Source of the DNA: Candidatus Tisiphia endosymbiont of Dascillus cervinus
GTDB taxonomy: Bacteria; Pseudomonadota; Alphaproteobacteria; Rickettsiales; Rickettsiaceae
Direction: 5' to 3'
NCBI RefSeq assembly: GCF_964026405.1
Contig: NZ_OZ032146.1
Span: forward strand, 868,001 to 932,000
DNA: 64,000 bases
Position numbers and translations under genes: made by a program. The notes below the pieces were generated by a model. That model saw nothing but the letters and a program-made list of their open reading frames with translations, made no database searches and was not told where the DNA came from. Of this stretch, positions 27,529 through 36,447 are shown one piece after another (position 1 is the stretch's first letter; each line of letters opens with the position of its first letter).

Positions 27529-28896
27529 TTATTTTGGTTTCCTTAGAAAGGTTGGAATATCATGGATATCAACTTCTACATTATCCTTCTGAAGAATAGG
27601 GGGTGTAGGCTTTTTTATTTGCTCCTGAGTTTGAGTAGTATTAGATCTGAGTGAATTCCACATTCTACTTAGTAAAGATGATTTTGCATCATTACTGCTT
27701 ATAGTTTGCTGATTTAGCATATCAATTGATGTTGCTTGAACACTTAAATTTAAATGTTGTGTTTCAGAATCCACTAAACTAGGCTTTTCACCAGTATATT
27801 GAGCAAAATCTGGAATTTCTTCTAATATTGTTGTTTCTATCGAATTGGACTGACTATCCATCTGTTCAGAACTCGTAGTAGTACTTGCTATTAATTCAAT
27901 AGGTTGGGATTTGCTACTTATTGAGTGATCAGCATCAATACCAGTAGCAACTACCGATACTCTAATAACACCATTTAATTCTGGATTAAACGTAGAGCCG
28001 AAAATAATATTAGCATCGCTATCACCTACTTCTTCTCTAATTCTATTAGCAGCACTATCAACTTCAAATAATGTCATATCCGTACCACCAGTAATGTTAA
28101 TTAAAACCCCCCTAGCACCACGCATTGAGTTATGATCTAATAATGGGTTAGAGATAGCTGCTTCAGCAGCTTTAACTGCCCTATCCTCGCCAGAGGATTC
28201 CCCTGTACCCATCATAGCTTTACCCATTTCGCTCATCACCGTTCTAATGTCGGCAAAATCTAGATTGATAAGCCCTGGCATGATCATCAAATCAGTAACC
28301 CCTCTAACTCCAGCATGTAATACATCATCTGCCATTTTAAAGGCATCTGCAAATGTAGTACTCTCATTTGCTATACGAAATAAATTTTGATTCGGTATTA
28401 CTATCAAAGTATCAACAAATTTCTGTAAATCTAGTAAACCTTGCTCGGCAGTTCTAATTCTATGCTTTCCTTCAAAATGAAAAGGCTTAGTTACCACTCC
28501 GACAGTAAGAATTCCTAGTTCCTTGGCTATCTTTGCAACAACCGGAGAAGCACCTGTACCAGTGCCTCCACCCATCCCGGCAGTGATAAACACCATATTG
28601 CTACCCTCTAAGTATCCCTTAATCTCGTTAGCTGATTCTTCAGCGGCTAAAGCACCAATCTCTGGAGATGCACCAGCTCCAAGACCCTTAGTAATAGCAA
28701 CTCCTAACTGTATTTTATTATCACATAAAGAATGTTCCAGTGATTGTGCATCAGTATTAGCAACAACAAAATTTGCTCCTTGTAATTTTGCAAGTACCAT
28801 ATTATTTACCGCATTACCACCAGCTCCCCCAACACCAAATACTGTAATAACTGGTTTAAGAACTATATTCTCTAGTGCTTTGAAATGTAAAGCCAT
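27529..28896 (-). CDS. ftsZ: Cell division protein FtsZ
   Basis: This 455-residue tubulin-like GTPase forms the division ring. The N-terminus has [13 protein letters not shown] (G1) and NTDAQSL, and the tubulin signature [15 protein letters not shown] is at about residues 106-120. The GTPase domain ends near residue 320 ([11 protein letters not shown]). A 110-residue low-complexity linker follows, and the conserved C-terminal peptide DIPTFLRKP binds FtsA/ZipA-type partners. No ftsA or ftsQ lies alongside, so it is outside a dcw cluster. It is intact and full length. Confidence 0.97.
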   Translation of the reverse strand: MALHFKALENIVLKPVITVFGVGGAGGNAVNNMVLAKLQGANFVVANTDAQSLEHSLCDNKIQLGVAITKGLGAGASPEIGALAAEESANEIKGYLEGSNMVFITAGMGGGTGTGASPVVAKIAKELGILTVGVVTKPFHFEGKHRIRTAEQGLLDLQKFVDTLIVIPNQNLFRIANESTTFADAFKMADDVLHAGVRGVTDLMIMPGLINLDFADIRTVMSEMGKAMMGTGESSGEDRAVKAAEAAISNPLLDHNSMRGARGVLINITGGTDMTLFEVDSAANRIREEVGDSDANIIFGSTFNPELNGVIRVSVVATGIDADHSISSKSQPIELIASTTTSSEQMDSQSNSIETTILEEIPDFAQYTGEKPSLVDSETQHLNLSVQATSIDMLNQQTISSNDAKSSLLSRMWNSLRSNTTQTQEQIKKPTPPILQKDNVEVDIHDIPTFLRKPK

Positions 28897-28998
28897 AATA
28901 ATACTCTACCTGTTAAGTTAAATTGTTGTTAGTATAGTAAAGAATCCAAAAATTTCTACCATAAAATAACCTTCCTTATAGTTAAGAGTTGTTTTAAA

Positions 28999-29268
28999 TT
29001 ACTCGAATAAATCAACATGAGTACCACTGCGGTGTAATATAACTAAGTCATCAGTTATTTCATAAATAAGAAGCCAGTCAGGTTCAATATGACATTCATA
29101 TTTCGAACCATAATTTCCAATTAATTTGTGTGAACGATATTTACTTGGCAAAGGAATACCTTGTACCAATATTTCTACCACCTTATATAGTTTTTTTAAA
29201 TCTTTATTTCTTTTAACAATACGCTTTAAGTCACGCTTAAAAACTGTAACCTGTATAATCTGTTTCAA
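28999..29268 (-). CDS. yafQ: YafQ-type mRNA interferase toxin
   Basis: This 89-residue RelE-superfamily toxin has the YafQ pattern: an N-terminal helix, LPSKYRSHKLIGNYGSKYEC, HIEPDWLLIYEI and the C-terminal RSGTHVDLF that contains the conserved His/Asp-Phe end. YafQ toxins cleave mRNA on the ribosome. It starts 2 bases after its antitoxin gene and is the downstream cistron, the usual order for dinJ-yafQ. The catalytic His residues appear intact, so the toxin may be active. Confidence 0.9.
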   Translation of the reverse strand: MKQIIQVTVFKRDLKRIVKRNKDLKKLYKVVEILVQGIPLPSKYRSHKLIGNYGSKYECHIEPDWLLIYEITDDLVILHRSGTHVDLFE

Positions 29269-29270
29269 CT

Positions 29271-29531
29271 TTAGTCAATATTTAAAGATTGTTTAAATTC
29301 AGCCAAGGAAGACTTAGTGTAATCACCTTCTTCACTTTCTTTAAATGCTTGTAAAGTTTCAAGGTTTGGCTTTTTTACATGTGGTCTAAAGGGTAGTCCT
29401 CTAGAATTGATGGATTGCTTTATAAATATCCTGATAGCTTCAGACAATGTCATACCCATCTCATGAAATACTAATTCTGCCTCATCCTTAATTTCTGAAG
29501 AAATACGTAGCCTAATGTCAACATTATCCAT
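29271..29531 (-). CDS. dinJ: DinJ/RelB-type antitoxin
   Basis: This 86-residue ribbon-helix-helix antitoxin has an N-terminal strand NVDIRLRISSEIKDEAE, the helix pair EMGMTLSEAIRIFIKQSI, and a disordered toxin-binding tail (GLPFRPHVKKPN). It pairs with the YafQ-type toxin encoded immediately downstream. A 12-bp palindrome 35 bases upstream is the probable operator for autorepression. Confidence 0.9.
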   Translation of the reverse strand: MDNVDIRLRISSEIKDEAELVFHEMGMTLSEAIRIFIKQSINSRGLPFRPHVKKPNLETLQAFKESEEGDYTKSSLAEFKQSLNID

Positions 29532-29565
29532 AAATTCCCCTTATTATACATATAATGTACGTAAC

Positions 29566-29593
29566 ATTGACATATATCGTGATATATGTCAAT
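29566..29593. promoter_or_regulatory. Probable operator of the dinJ-yafQ pair
   Basis: Perfect 12-bp arms ATTGACATATAT and ATATATGTCAAT flank CGTG, 34 bases upstream of the dinJ start. Ribbon-helix-helix antitoxins bind such palindromes over their promoters. The function is inferred from position. Confidence 0.6.
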
Positions 29594-29626
29594 AGACTTC
29601 TTGCAAGACTTCATCTGCCCATTATA

Positions 29627-31009
29627 TCATACCATATTTTCTGCTAGCACTAAGCTATCAAACTCTTCACCTGATAAAAAATTTAATTTTATAGCCGCTT
29701 CTCTTAAAGTTATACCTTCCTGATAGGCTTTTTTTGCAATCTTTGCTGCATTATCATAGCCTATATGTGGATTTAATGCTGTTATTAACATTAGCGATTG
29801 TTCTCTGAGCTTATTAATACGTTCTATATTGGGTACTAGCCCATCAATACAGTGCGTAACAAAATTATTGATGCTAGAAGACATTAAGTCTATTGACTGC
29901 AAAATATTATATATTATAACAGGCTTAAAGGTATTTAGCTCGAGGCAACCGTTTGATCCGGCTACAGTTACTGCAAGATTATTTCCCATGACCTGAACAC
30001 AAACCATAGTTAATGCTTCAATTTGTGTTGGGTTGACTTTACCTGGCATAATTGACGAACCAGGTTCATTTTCTGGTAGATGTAATTCACCAAAACCACA
30101 TCTTGGCCCTGATCCGAGCAGTCTAATATCATTAGCAATTTTCATTAAACTTACCGCTATAGTATTTAGGGTACTAGAGAATTCTACTAATGCGTCATGA
30201 GTAGCTAGTGCTTCAAATTTATTAGCAGCACTTTTGAACGGATAGTTAGTATATGAGGCAACTTTATCAGAAAATTTTATCGCAAATTCTTTACGGCAAT
30301 TAATACCAGTACCTACTGCAGTGCCACCTTGTGCCAAGAAATATACTCTTTTTAGTGACTCTTCAACCCGTTCTATAGCATATGCCACTTGTGCTACATA
30401 TCCAGAAAATTCTTGTCCAAGAGTTATAGGTGTAGCATCCTGTAGATGAGTACGCCCTATCTTAACTATTTTATTCCAAGCTTGAGATTTGGTATTTAAC
30501 GCCGAATGCAGATTTGTTAAGGCTGGAATCAATTGTTGCTTACTAGCAAGTACGGTTGCTATATGCATAGCAGTTGGGAAGGAGTCATTGGATGATTGTG
30601 CCATATTCACATGATCATTAGGGTGAATTGGTGATTTACCACCCTTTTTACCTACTAGCTGTTCATTACCAATAGAGGCGATTACTTCATTCATATTCAT
30701 ATTAGTCTGTGTACCAGACCCGGTCTGCCATACTACTAAAGGAAATTGATCATCAAATTCCCCATCTAATATTCTAGTGGTAGCTTGATCTATTGATTCT
30801 GCTATTTCAGGCTTAAGATCACCTAATTCCTTATTGACCTTTGCTGCACATTTTTTTAAAATTGCCAATGCCTTAATCAATTGGATAGGCATTTTTTGGT
30901 TACCTATCTTAAAATTTGCAAGAGACCTTTGAGTTCCTGCACCCCAGTAAGATTGATTATCTACTTTAATTTTTCCAAATGAATCAGTTTCAATTCTATA
31001 ATTTTTCAT
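29627..31009 (-). CDS. fumC: Fumarate hydratase class II
   Basis: This 460-residue iron-independent fumarase interconverts fumarate and malate in the TCA cycle. It has [28 protein letters not shown], the B-site/active-site [12 protein letters not shown], and the superfamily signature [15 protein letters not shown] with the catalytic Ser. Full length. It follows the dinJ-yafQ pair on the same strand but with its own upstream region, which contains a palindrome at 31071-31104. Confidence 0.96.
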   Translation of the reverse strand: MKNYRIETDSFGKIKVDNQSYWGAGTQRSLANFKIGNQKMPIQLIKALAILKKCAAKVNKELGDLKPEIAESIDQATTRILDGEFDDQFPLVVWQTGSGTQTNMNMNEVIASIGNEQLVGKKGGKSPIHPNDHVNMAQSSNDSFPTAMHIATVLASKQQLIPALTNLHSALNTKSQAWNKIVKIGRTHLQDATPITLGQEFSGYVAQVAYAIERVEESLKRVYFLAQGGTAVGTGINCRKEFAIKFSDKVASYTNYPFKSAANKFEALATHDALVEFSSTLNTIAVSLMKIANDIRLLGSGPRCGFGELHLPENEPGSSIMPGKVNPTQIEALTMVCVQVMGNNLAVTVAGSNGCLELNTFKPVIIYNILQSIDLMSSSINNFVTHCIDGLVPNIERINKLREQSLMLITALNPHIGYDNAAKIAKKAYQEGITLREAAIKLNFLSGEEFDSLVLAENMV

Positions 31010-31070
31010 AACAATCTTTTCCTTTTCCTACCTTCTATATTAAGCTTATGCAAGAAGTCTATTACACGAA

Positions 31071-31104
31071 TTCGGGATAAGAATTAGTTAATTCTTATCC
31101 CGAA
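31071..31104. repeat. 15-bp palindrome related to 21654-21691
   Basis: Arms TTCGGGATAAGAATT (31071-31085) and AATTCTTATCCCGAA (31090-31104) flank AGTT. The GATAAGAATT core matches the palindrome near aatA, while the outer pairs differ on both arms together, so pairing is kept. Confidence 0.7.
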
Positions 31105-31112
31105 ATGAGGTT

Positions 31113-31837
31113 CTATTCATCTGCCCAAGCTTTTGACTTACCTTGTTCATCAAGAGGGTTACCGTCATCATCAATAACCAAAGATTGCTCCGTGAATTTA
31201 AAGAAGAAAGCTTTATTTGTATTATTAGGCGTTTCTACAAATATAGCTCCATCTTGATAAATACCATTACTTGCACTTTGCGGCATCATTAAAGAAGCAC
31301 CTTGGTTCATATGTATATCATGTATACCTCTAGGAGGTAGATGATTATATGTTTGTCTTAGATGTAAGCCATAAGGCATCTCTTGCATTGTTTCACTATC
31401 ATAATACGATTCACCTAAAATACACACTTTTGTACCACATATAAGATATTGGTCTAACAAAGCTGATATTTCTTGCCATGATTTTGGTAGCATATTCTTT
31501 AAATCAGCTACTTTTAAAATTTCACTACGAAGATAATCAAGCCTAGAAGTGTAAGGTACTTATCCAAACTAAATAATCCTTCATTTCCTAGTTTATCTAA
31601 ATTAGTTAATAGCTCATTACTGAACTGATCGGTATAGTACACCTTAACATTAGGTATCGAATCGGACTGAGTGTTTATATTTACTTGATAGTCTAATCCA
31701 TTAGCTTGTACTATAAGATTATGATGAGTCATTGTGTGTTTTATATGATCTTCTAAATCCTGTGATACGATTCCCTTTAAACACGAATAATTTTTTAACA
31801 TACTAATAACCTTTTTATACATAGTAGATTTGCTCAT
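31113..31837 (-). pseudogene. DUF2278 (YukJ-like) gene split by a frameshift
   Basis: Two reading frames make one protein. The upstream part (31837 down to about 31560) begins MSKSTMYKKVISMLKNYSCL and has HNLIVQANGLDYQVNINTQS and YYTDQFSNELLTNL. After a shift near 31550-31565 the other frame reads SRLDYLRSEILKVADLKNML and runs into MLPKSWQEISALLDQYLICG, then RGIHDIHMNQGAS and YQDGAIFVE. The order LDY(I/L)R, LP, GIHDIHMNQG and QDG is that of DUF2278/YukJ. Its function is unknown. The damage is one indel, so it is recent or a sequencing error. Confidence 0.75.
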
Positions 31838-32049
31838 TCTACTATAGAAGCTTGTGAAATGCTACCGTATTTTAAATTCTTTATATTTAAATTACTTGAC
31901 TCTTTTTCCTACTATATTATACTAAATATGTCATATTAAATATATGGCATAACATTTTCTATCTATTATAGGTTATTTTTATGTTAAAAGAATCAGATGA
32001 TTTAAAAAACCCTCGATTATCAATAATCGTTAAAAATACTAACGAAAAT

Positions 32050-32122
32050 TCTATCTTCTATCTTCTATCTTCTATCTTCTATCTTCTATCTTCTATCTTC
32101 TATCTTCTATCTTCTATCTTCT
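32050..32122. repeat. 7-bp tandem repeat (TCTATCT), about 10 copies
   Basis: A pure run of period 7 lies in the otherwise gene-less stretch 31838-32411. It sits inside a short open frame from ATG 31981 that encodes repeated SIFYLLS. A seven-base unit changes frame when copy number changes. The open frame is not convincing as a gene. Confidence 0.9.
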
Positions 32123-32411
32123 TTCCTTTTGCCGCATATCCTCATCATTTTCACATGTATTGGTGCTAATCACCTTATTTCTATTTTTCCAAAAAGCTTT
32201 AATTCTTAATTTAACAACACATAATTTAACCGCGATTTTTTGTTTTCTTGCTTAATTTATGTGAATTTTTAAAAAATGTTATTGAAAAGTGCTGTCGTTT
32301 GACGTGCGTGCTAAAGAATCTTATTAAGTTTTAGTAAGTTCTTTGGCTTGACCTTAGAATGACCTACTTTCATATAACATTCAAATTCTAACATTATATT
32401 GTAGGTGTTTT

Positions 32412-33914
32412 ATGAGTGCAATTTTAAATGTACCAAATTCAACGAGGTTTCCCAAATTTTTAATAATACTATTCTTTGTTGAAATGTGGGAGCGGTTTAG
32501 TTATTATGGGATGAGGTCTCTTTTAGTGCTTTTCTTGACTTCCCGTCTAGGGTATGAAGATGCAAAAGCTTATGCCATCTATTCATTATTTGCAGCGGTT
32601 GGTTATGCAGATCCTGTGCTTGGCGGCTTCCTCGCTGACAAATTAACAGGATTTCGTAATATGGTACTACTTGGCGGTATCATTATCACTATTGGTCACC
32701 TGTCCTTAACTTTAGTTGAATTGGAGTCTGAGCTAATATATATAGGCCTGGCGTTAATTGCTGTAGGTACTGGTATGTTTAAAGGGAATATAACTAATTT
32801 GTTAGGTTCATGTTACAAGGAAGACGACCCAGAACGAAGTAGAGGATTTACTTTATTTTATGTAGGTGTAAATCTAGGATCATTCATGGCATCCATATCA
32901 TGTAGTTATATAGCTTATTTATATGGTTGGCACTATGGTTTTGGTATAGCTGGGGGTGGTATGATCTTAGGACTTACTATTTTTATCAAATTTCAACATT
33001 TGTTAGGAGATAATGGTATTTCCCCACGACCAGAACTGATGAATAAGAAAATACTAGGGTTAAATATTTTTACTATATTAATGATAGCTAGCCTTCTTTT
33101 TGCTCTTGTAGTTGCTAGAATGCTTATATCAAGTGAGTTCTTTGCTAATATACTTGCTTTGTGTGGTATTCTAATTTTAGGTATATTTATTTACATAATA
33201 GTAAAATCATCGCCACTACAAAGAAAAAGATTAACAGTATTATTAATACTAATTACATTTTTTATGTGTTTTTTTGCATTAGAAATGCAACTTGGCTCAC
33301 TAGTCAACTTATTTACTCAAAGAAATGTTGTAAATGAAATATTGGGGTTAACAATTCCACCTGCTGCTTTTCAAGCAATAAACCCTTTTTCAATTATAAT
33401 ATTTGGTTCTCTATTAGGGGCATATATGAAATTTGATAAAAAATATGCCACTCCTATATTTGCTTTTGGTATTTCTACCATGGCTATATGCTTTTTTATA
33501 TTATATATAGGATGTTTAAATGCAAATATAGAAGGAAAGATAGGATTACTATACTTAGTAAGTGGTATAGCATTTATAGGGCTTGGAGAACTATGTATAG
33601 GACCATTAATACAAGAACAAGCAACTTTACTTGCACCTAAACACTTAAAAGGCTTGGTAATGGGTATAATAATGTTATTTGCAGCATTTGCTAATTTAGC
33701 AGGAATTTTAATATCGAAGTTCATGTCAATCCCTTCCATAAATGGGGAAGTAGATTGTCTAGAGTCCTTAGAGATATATAAAAAAGGATTCTTAAAGATA
33801 GCAACGTTTAACTTAGGGTTAGCACTCTTATTTTTACCTTGCTATCTGTTTGTAAATAAAGTTATAGCACAGACGAGTACAGAAAAAGTAGACCAAAAAC
33901 GCCAACGTAAGTAA
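32412..33914 (+). CDS. POT/PTR2 family proton-coupled oligopeptide transporter
   Basis: This 500-residue major facilitator superfamily protein has the POT motif ExxER in FFVEMWERFSYYGMRSLLVL (helix 1) and the first PTR2 signature around YADPVLGGFLADKLTGFRN. FTLFYVGVNLGSFMA is the second conserved segment. At least 12 hydrophobic helices can be counted. It should import di- and tripeptides with protons, a sensible route to amino acids for an intracellular bacterium. It is intact. A dispersed repeat starts immediately after its stop, so the gene may lack a conventional terminator. Confidence 0.93.
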   Translation: MSAILNVPNSTRFPKFLIILFFVEMWERFSYYGMRSLLVLFLTSRLGYEDAKAYAIYSLFAAVGYADPVLGGFLADKLTGFRNMVLLGGIIITIGHLSLTLVELESELIYIGLALIAVGTGMFKGNITNLLGSCYKEDDPERSRGFTLFYVGVNLGSFMASISCSYIAYLYGWHYGFGIAGGGMILGLTIFIKFQHLLGDNGISPRPELMNKKILGLNIFTILMIASLLFALVVARMLISSEFFANILALCGILILGIFIYIIVKSSPLQRKRLTVLLILITFFMCFFALEMQLGSLVNLFTQRNVVNEILGLTIPPAAFQAINPFSIIIFGSLLGAYMKFDKKYATPIFAFGISTMAICFFILYIGCLNANIEGKIGLLYLVSGIAFIGLGELCIGPLIQEQATLLAPKHLKGLVMGIIMLFAAFANLAGILISKFMSIPSINGEVDCLESLEIYKKGFLKIATFNLGLALLFLPCYLFVNKVIAQTSTEKVDQKRQRK

Positions 33915-33915
33915 T

Positions 33916-34069
33916 GGTATACTGCTTGTAAATGAAGAGTTGATAGACGCGATAGAATCAAAATCATGATAGTAGCAGGAGTCGTAGGGTCGAAGTGCTA
34001 GGCGTACATTTAGTACGTGGCTACCTAACCTCAGTTCGATGAATTGATAATTCTTATATCGATACTTGC
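33916..34069. repeat. Dispersed repeat (gtatactgc...gtacatttagtacg)
   Basis: It starts GGTATACTGCTTGTAAATGA and contains the palindromic core GGCGTACATTTAGTACG. The copy at 57720-57876 shares the first 70 bases almost exactly, and 14932-15237 shares the core in the opposite orientation. Confidence 0.75.
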
Positions 34070-34093
34070 TTTATTATAAGGAAAAATGCACTC

Positions 34094-34273
34094 TTGAAGC
34101 GGCTGACGCGAGTCCATTTTAACTTTTTTCATCATTCAATATGTGATTTTAATTATTAAAATCACATATTGAATGGAGTATTATATTTTAACAATCAGGT
34201 GGGCAGCCGCTTCAAACCTGATTGTTTCTATATATAATACTGAATTCGATGTAACTTGTTACATCAAATTCAG
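34094..34273. other. Cluster of interlocking perfect inverted repeats
   Basis: Four stems crowd 180 bases of non-coding DNA. Stem 1 is TTGAAGCGGCTG (34094-34105) with CAGCCGCTTCAA (34204-34215). Stem 2 has 20-bp arms 34134-34153 and 34155-34174 around one base. Stem 3 is ACAATCAGGT (34191-34200) with ACCTGATTGT (34216-34225), which crosses stem 1. Stem 4 is 34240-34255 with 34258-34273, one mismatch. Stems 1 and 3 interlock as a pseudoknot or as alternative folds. No gene is present in 33915-34488. Confidence 0.75.
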
Positions 34274-34353
34274 GTTACCTACGATCCACAACTGTCGAAA
34301 GTTCGAAGAGGCAGCGGTTTTAGGCAGGGCAGTTTAAAAGTTGTATGTGGTCA

Positions 34354-34448
34354 ACGTCTATTAGCGAGAAGACCGTAGGTCGACGAAGCAATCCAAAAAA
34401 TAACCAAAAATGGATTGCTTCGTCGGCTTATGCCTCCTTGCAATGACG
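34354..34448. repeat. Palindromic dispersed repeat (gacgaagcaatcc type)
   Basis: Inner arms GACGAAGCAATCCA and TGGATTGCTTCGTC with GGCTTATGCCTCCTTGCAATG at the right match the repeat at 25467-25561. Its left end matches the half copy beside the intron remnant at 26401-26434. Confidence 0.75.
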
Positions 34449-34488
34449 CTAGGCTGTTTTTCCTATAACTTTTAAATCGCCATGGGGA

Positions 34489-34908
34489 TTATACGTAAGG
34501 TAAGTGATTAAGAAAGTTCAATTTATCAAATGTACTTCTTAATGTGGGAATGTAAGATCTAATATTATTATAAATTTTATCCGCTAGCTGCTCATCATAA
34601 GTGTGAGAGGTAATATTTCTATCTAGCAGCATTTTTAACCACTCTTGTTCATGATCAATCAGATGTCCTTTAAATGCTTCTCTTAAAACATCTTTAGGAT
34701 ATTGTACTTCTACTCCTTTGCTTTCAAGAATTACCCTTAATAATTTCCAAAATAGTTCTATTGTAAACTCAAATCTTTGAATGGTAGCATCTATATTACT
34801 TCGATCTTCTAGCACGGGCTTAAATACAATATCTTCTAAAGATATTAAAGCTCTACTTAGCTTTGAAAAACCTAACTCTATTTTAGTATATTTTTTAGGA
34901 TCTTTCAT
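34489..34908 (-). CDS. HEPN-like partner of a minimal nucleotidyltransferase (HI0074 family)
   Basis: This 139-residue all-helical protein matches the nucleotidyltransferase substrate-binding (HI0074) family. It shows SKLSRALISLEDIV, DATIQRFEFTIELFWKLLR, GVEVQYPKDVLREAF and the conserved MLLDRNITSHTYDE near the RX4-6H position. HEPN proteins paired with minimal nucleotidyltransferases form type VII toxin-antitoxin systems in which the HEPN RNase is AMPylated by the partner. It overlaps the nucleotidyltransferase gene by 14 bases. RNase activity is inferred. Confidence 0.88.
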   Translation of the reverse strand: MKDPKKYTKIELGFSKLSRALISLEDIVFKPVLEDRSNIDATIQRFEFTIELFWKLLRVILESKGVEVQYPKDVLREAFKGHLIDHEQEWLKMLLDRNITSHTYDEQLADKIYNNIRSYIPTLRSTFDKLNFLNHLPYV

Positions 34909-35188
34909 ATAATTTCACCCCTTCTCGTATTATAGATAATTTTAAGTCTGATGAATCCTCTAATTCGTCAAGCCTTATACAATCTATTTTTAAGAGTGTA
35001 TCAGCATTATCAACAATTTCTTGTAATTTCAACCAATCCTTAGTAGTAGCATTATGACATACTATAGCTAAATCAATATCTGCTCTATCCTGATTATCGT
35101 TCCTTGCCCTAGAACCAAATAACCAAACTTCCTCAACCACAATCTGTGATATTAAATCATTATAAAATTTATAATCCTGAACTTTCAT
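34895..35188 (-). CDS. Minimal nucleotidyltransferase (MNT), HEPN partner
   Basis: This 97-residue nucleotidyltransferase has the pol-beta type motif VWLFGSRARNDNQDRADIDLAI, with GS and the paired catalytic Asp residues (DID). It lacks any further domain. It precedes and overlaps the HEPN-like gene, the usual arrangement of MNT-HEPN modules, where it would be the antitoxin that adenylylates the HEPN toxin. Confidence 0.9.
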   Translation of the reverse strand: MKVQDYKFYNDLISQIVVEEVWLFGSRARNDNQDRADIDLAIVCHNATTKDWLKLQEIVDNADTLLKIDCIRLDELEDSSDLKLSIIREGVKLYERS

Positions 35189-35345
35189 TTATTAATTCCA
35201 TACCTTCTATTATTTTAATAACTTTTTAAAATAATAAAGAGGTAAGATTAGATTGCAATAAAGTTATCTTCACAATTTTAAAATTATATTATAGCTAACC
35301 TGAAAAGGTTTTAGGTATATGTTAATCTTGCTTAGCTAGAAAGCG

Positions 35346-35495
35346 ATGTCATCCCGCGAAGGTTTATGTCATTCCTGCGTATGCAGGAATCTAAAAAATG
35401 ACCAAGATAGGTGTTAAAGTTATTTTAGATATCTACCTACGCAGGGATGACATCGTAAGATCATATTTAGATTCCGCACCTACGCGGGAATGACA
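35346..35495. repeat. Cluster of tgtcatt/aatgaca palindromic repeats
   Basis: The non-coding stretch 35189-35556 contains TGTCATCCCGCG, TGTCATTCCTGCGTATGCAG (a palindrome), GCAGGGATGACA and GCGGGAATGACA in alternating orientation. They form nested hairpins and share the family of the element at 2611-2637. Confidence 0.75.
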
Positions 35496-35556
35496 CCAAG
35501 GCTATCACCTACCTTAAACGTGTTAGCTATACCTAAGATTATTTACTTAACCTTGC

Positions 35557-36273
35557 TTAAGAATTAACTATTCTGCGTATTTCTTCTTTGACTCTTTCTA
35601 TTTTTTGAATCACATTAATCACTCCATTTTTTGTTTTTTGATTATATATCGTAATATCGGCAACAACTTTTGTTCCATTTCTGTAAGGATATATTTTTAT
35701 AGAAATGTCAAATTGCTCATCATTAAGGTTTAATCTGTAATTAGTGCTATCTTTACCTAACAGGCGATCAAAGTTTGCTTTTATTGAATCACCATTATAT
35801 TCTGAATTGAGTTCAAATACATAATCAAATACAGCACTTGATAAATAAGATTCTATATCAAAATCAGGCACAGGAAATGGCAAAACTACACCCTGTTGGT
35901 ATGTTTCTTGAGTCTTAGGCGTTAGTATAACCCATGTGCTATCAGGCTTAGATATAGTATTTACGTCAACATTGTAAATCACACCAGAACCTGCCACCCC
36001 ATTGTCAGTCCTTCTTTCTATTAACAAACCATTGTGTTTAGAATTAATATGTAACCTTTCTCTTTTACTCTCAGGTCCACAATTATATTGCTTGAACCTT
36101 AGTCCATTAACTGTCCCAGCACTTTGTTCAACCCCATGTGGTAAAATATATGTTACTTGGATACCTTTAATATCTTGGGCTAAATTAGCCTTCGGCATCA
36201 AAACCCCATCTCCAACACACCCTGTTAAAAATAGAAAAACAGATAATATCATTATTAGTGTACTTAAACGCAC
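35557..36273 (-). CDS. Putative lipoprotein of unknown function
   Basis: This 238-residue protein has a lipoprotein signal MRLSTLIMILSVFLFLTGC with the lipobox Cys at 19. The mature part is rich in predicted strands and ends in a basic helix (IEKVKEEIRR-like). No family is recognised. It is transcribed alone between a repeat cluster and an insertion sequence. The start and lipobox are clean, so the gene is likely functional; membrane side and role are unknown. Confidence 0.75.
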   Translation of the reverse strand: MRLSTLIMILSVFLFLTGCVGDGVLMPKANLAQDIKGIQVTYILPHGVEQSAGTVNGLRFKQYNCGPESKRERLHINSKHNGLLIERRTDNGVAGSGVIYNVDVNTISKPDSTWVILTPKTQETYQQGVVLPFPVPDFDIESYLSSAVFDYVFELNSEYNGDSIKANFDRLLGKDSTNYRLNLNDEQFDISIKIYPYRNGTKVVADITIYNQKTKNGVINVIQKIERVKEEIRRIVNS

Positions 36274-36447
36274 ATTTCCCTCTTATTTACATAATTAAGA
36301 TATTTTTTATAATTTAAACGTAAAAAGCAATTTTTATATTAAACAAAAATAATTGTACATATCTAATATAATTAGAGATGGACTCATGTCAACAATTTTT
36401 AAATTATTAATCATCAATAACACGAATTTAACATAACAGTTTTACCT

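Noticed and set aside
32050-32122. Possible CRISPR-like array
   Set aside because: The unit is 7 bases with no spacers; it is a simple tandem repeat. No CRISPR array or cas gene is seen in the window.
31981-32169. 62-codon open frame with repeated SIFYLLS
   Set aside because: Most of it is the 7-bp tandem repeat; no ribosome site or domain supports translation.
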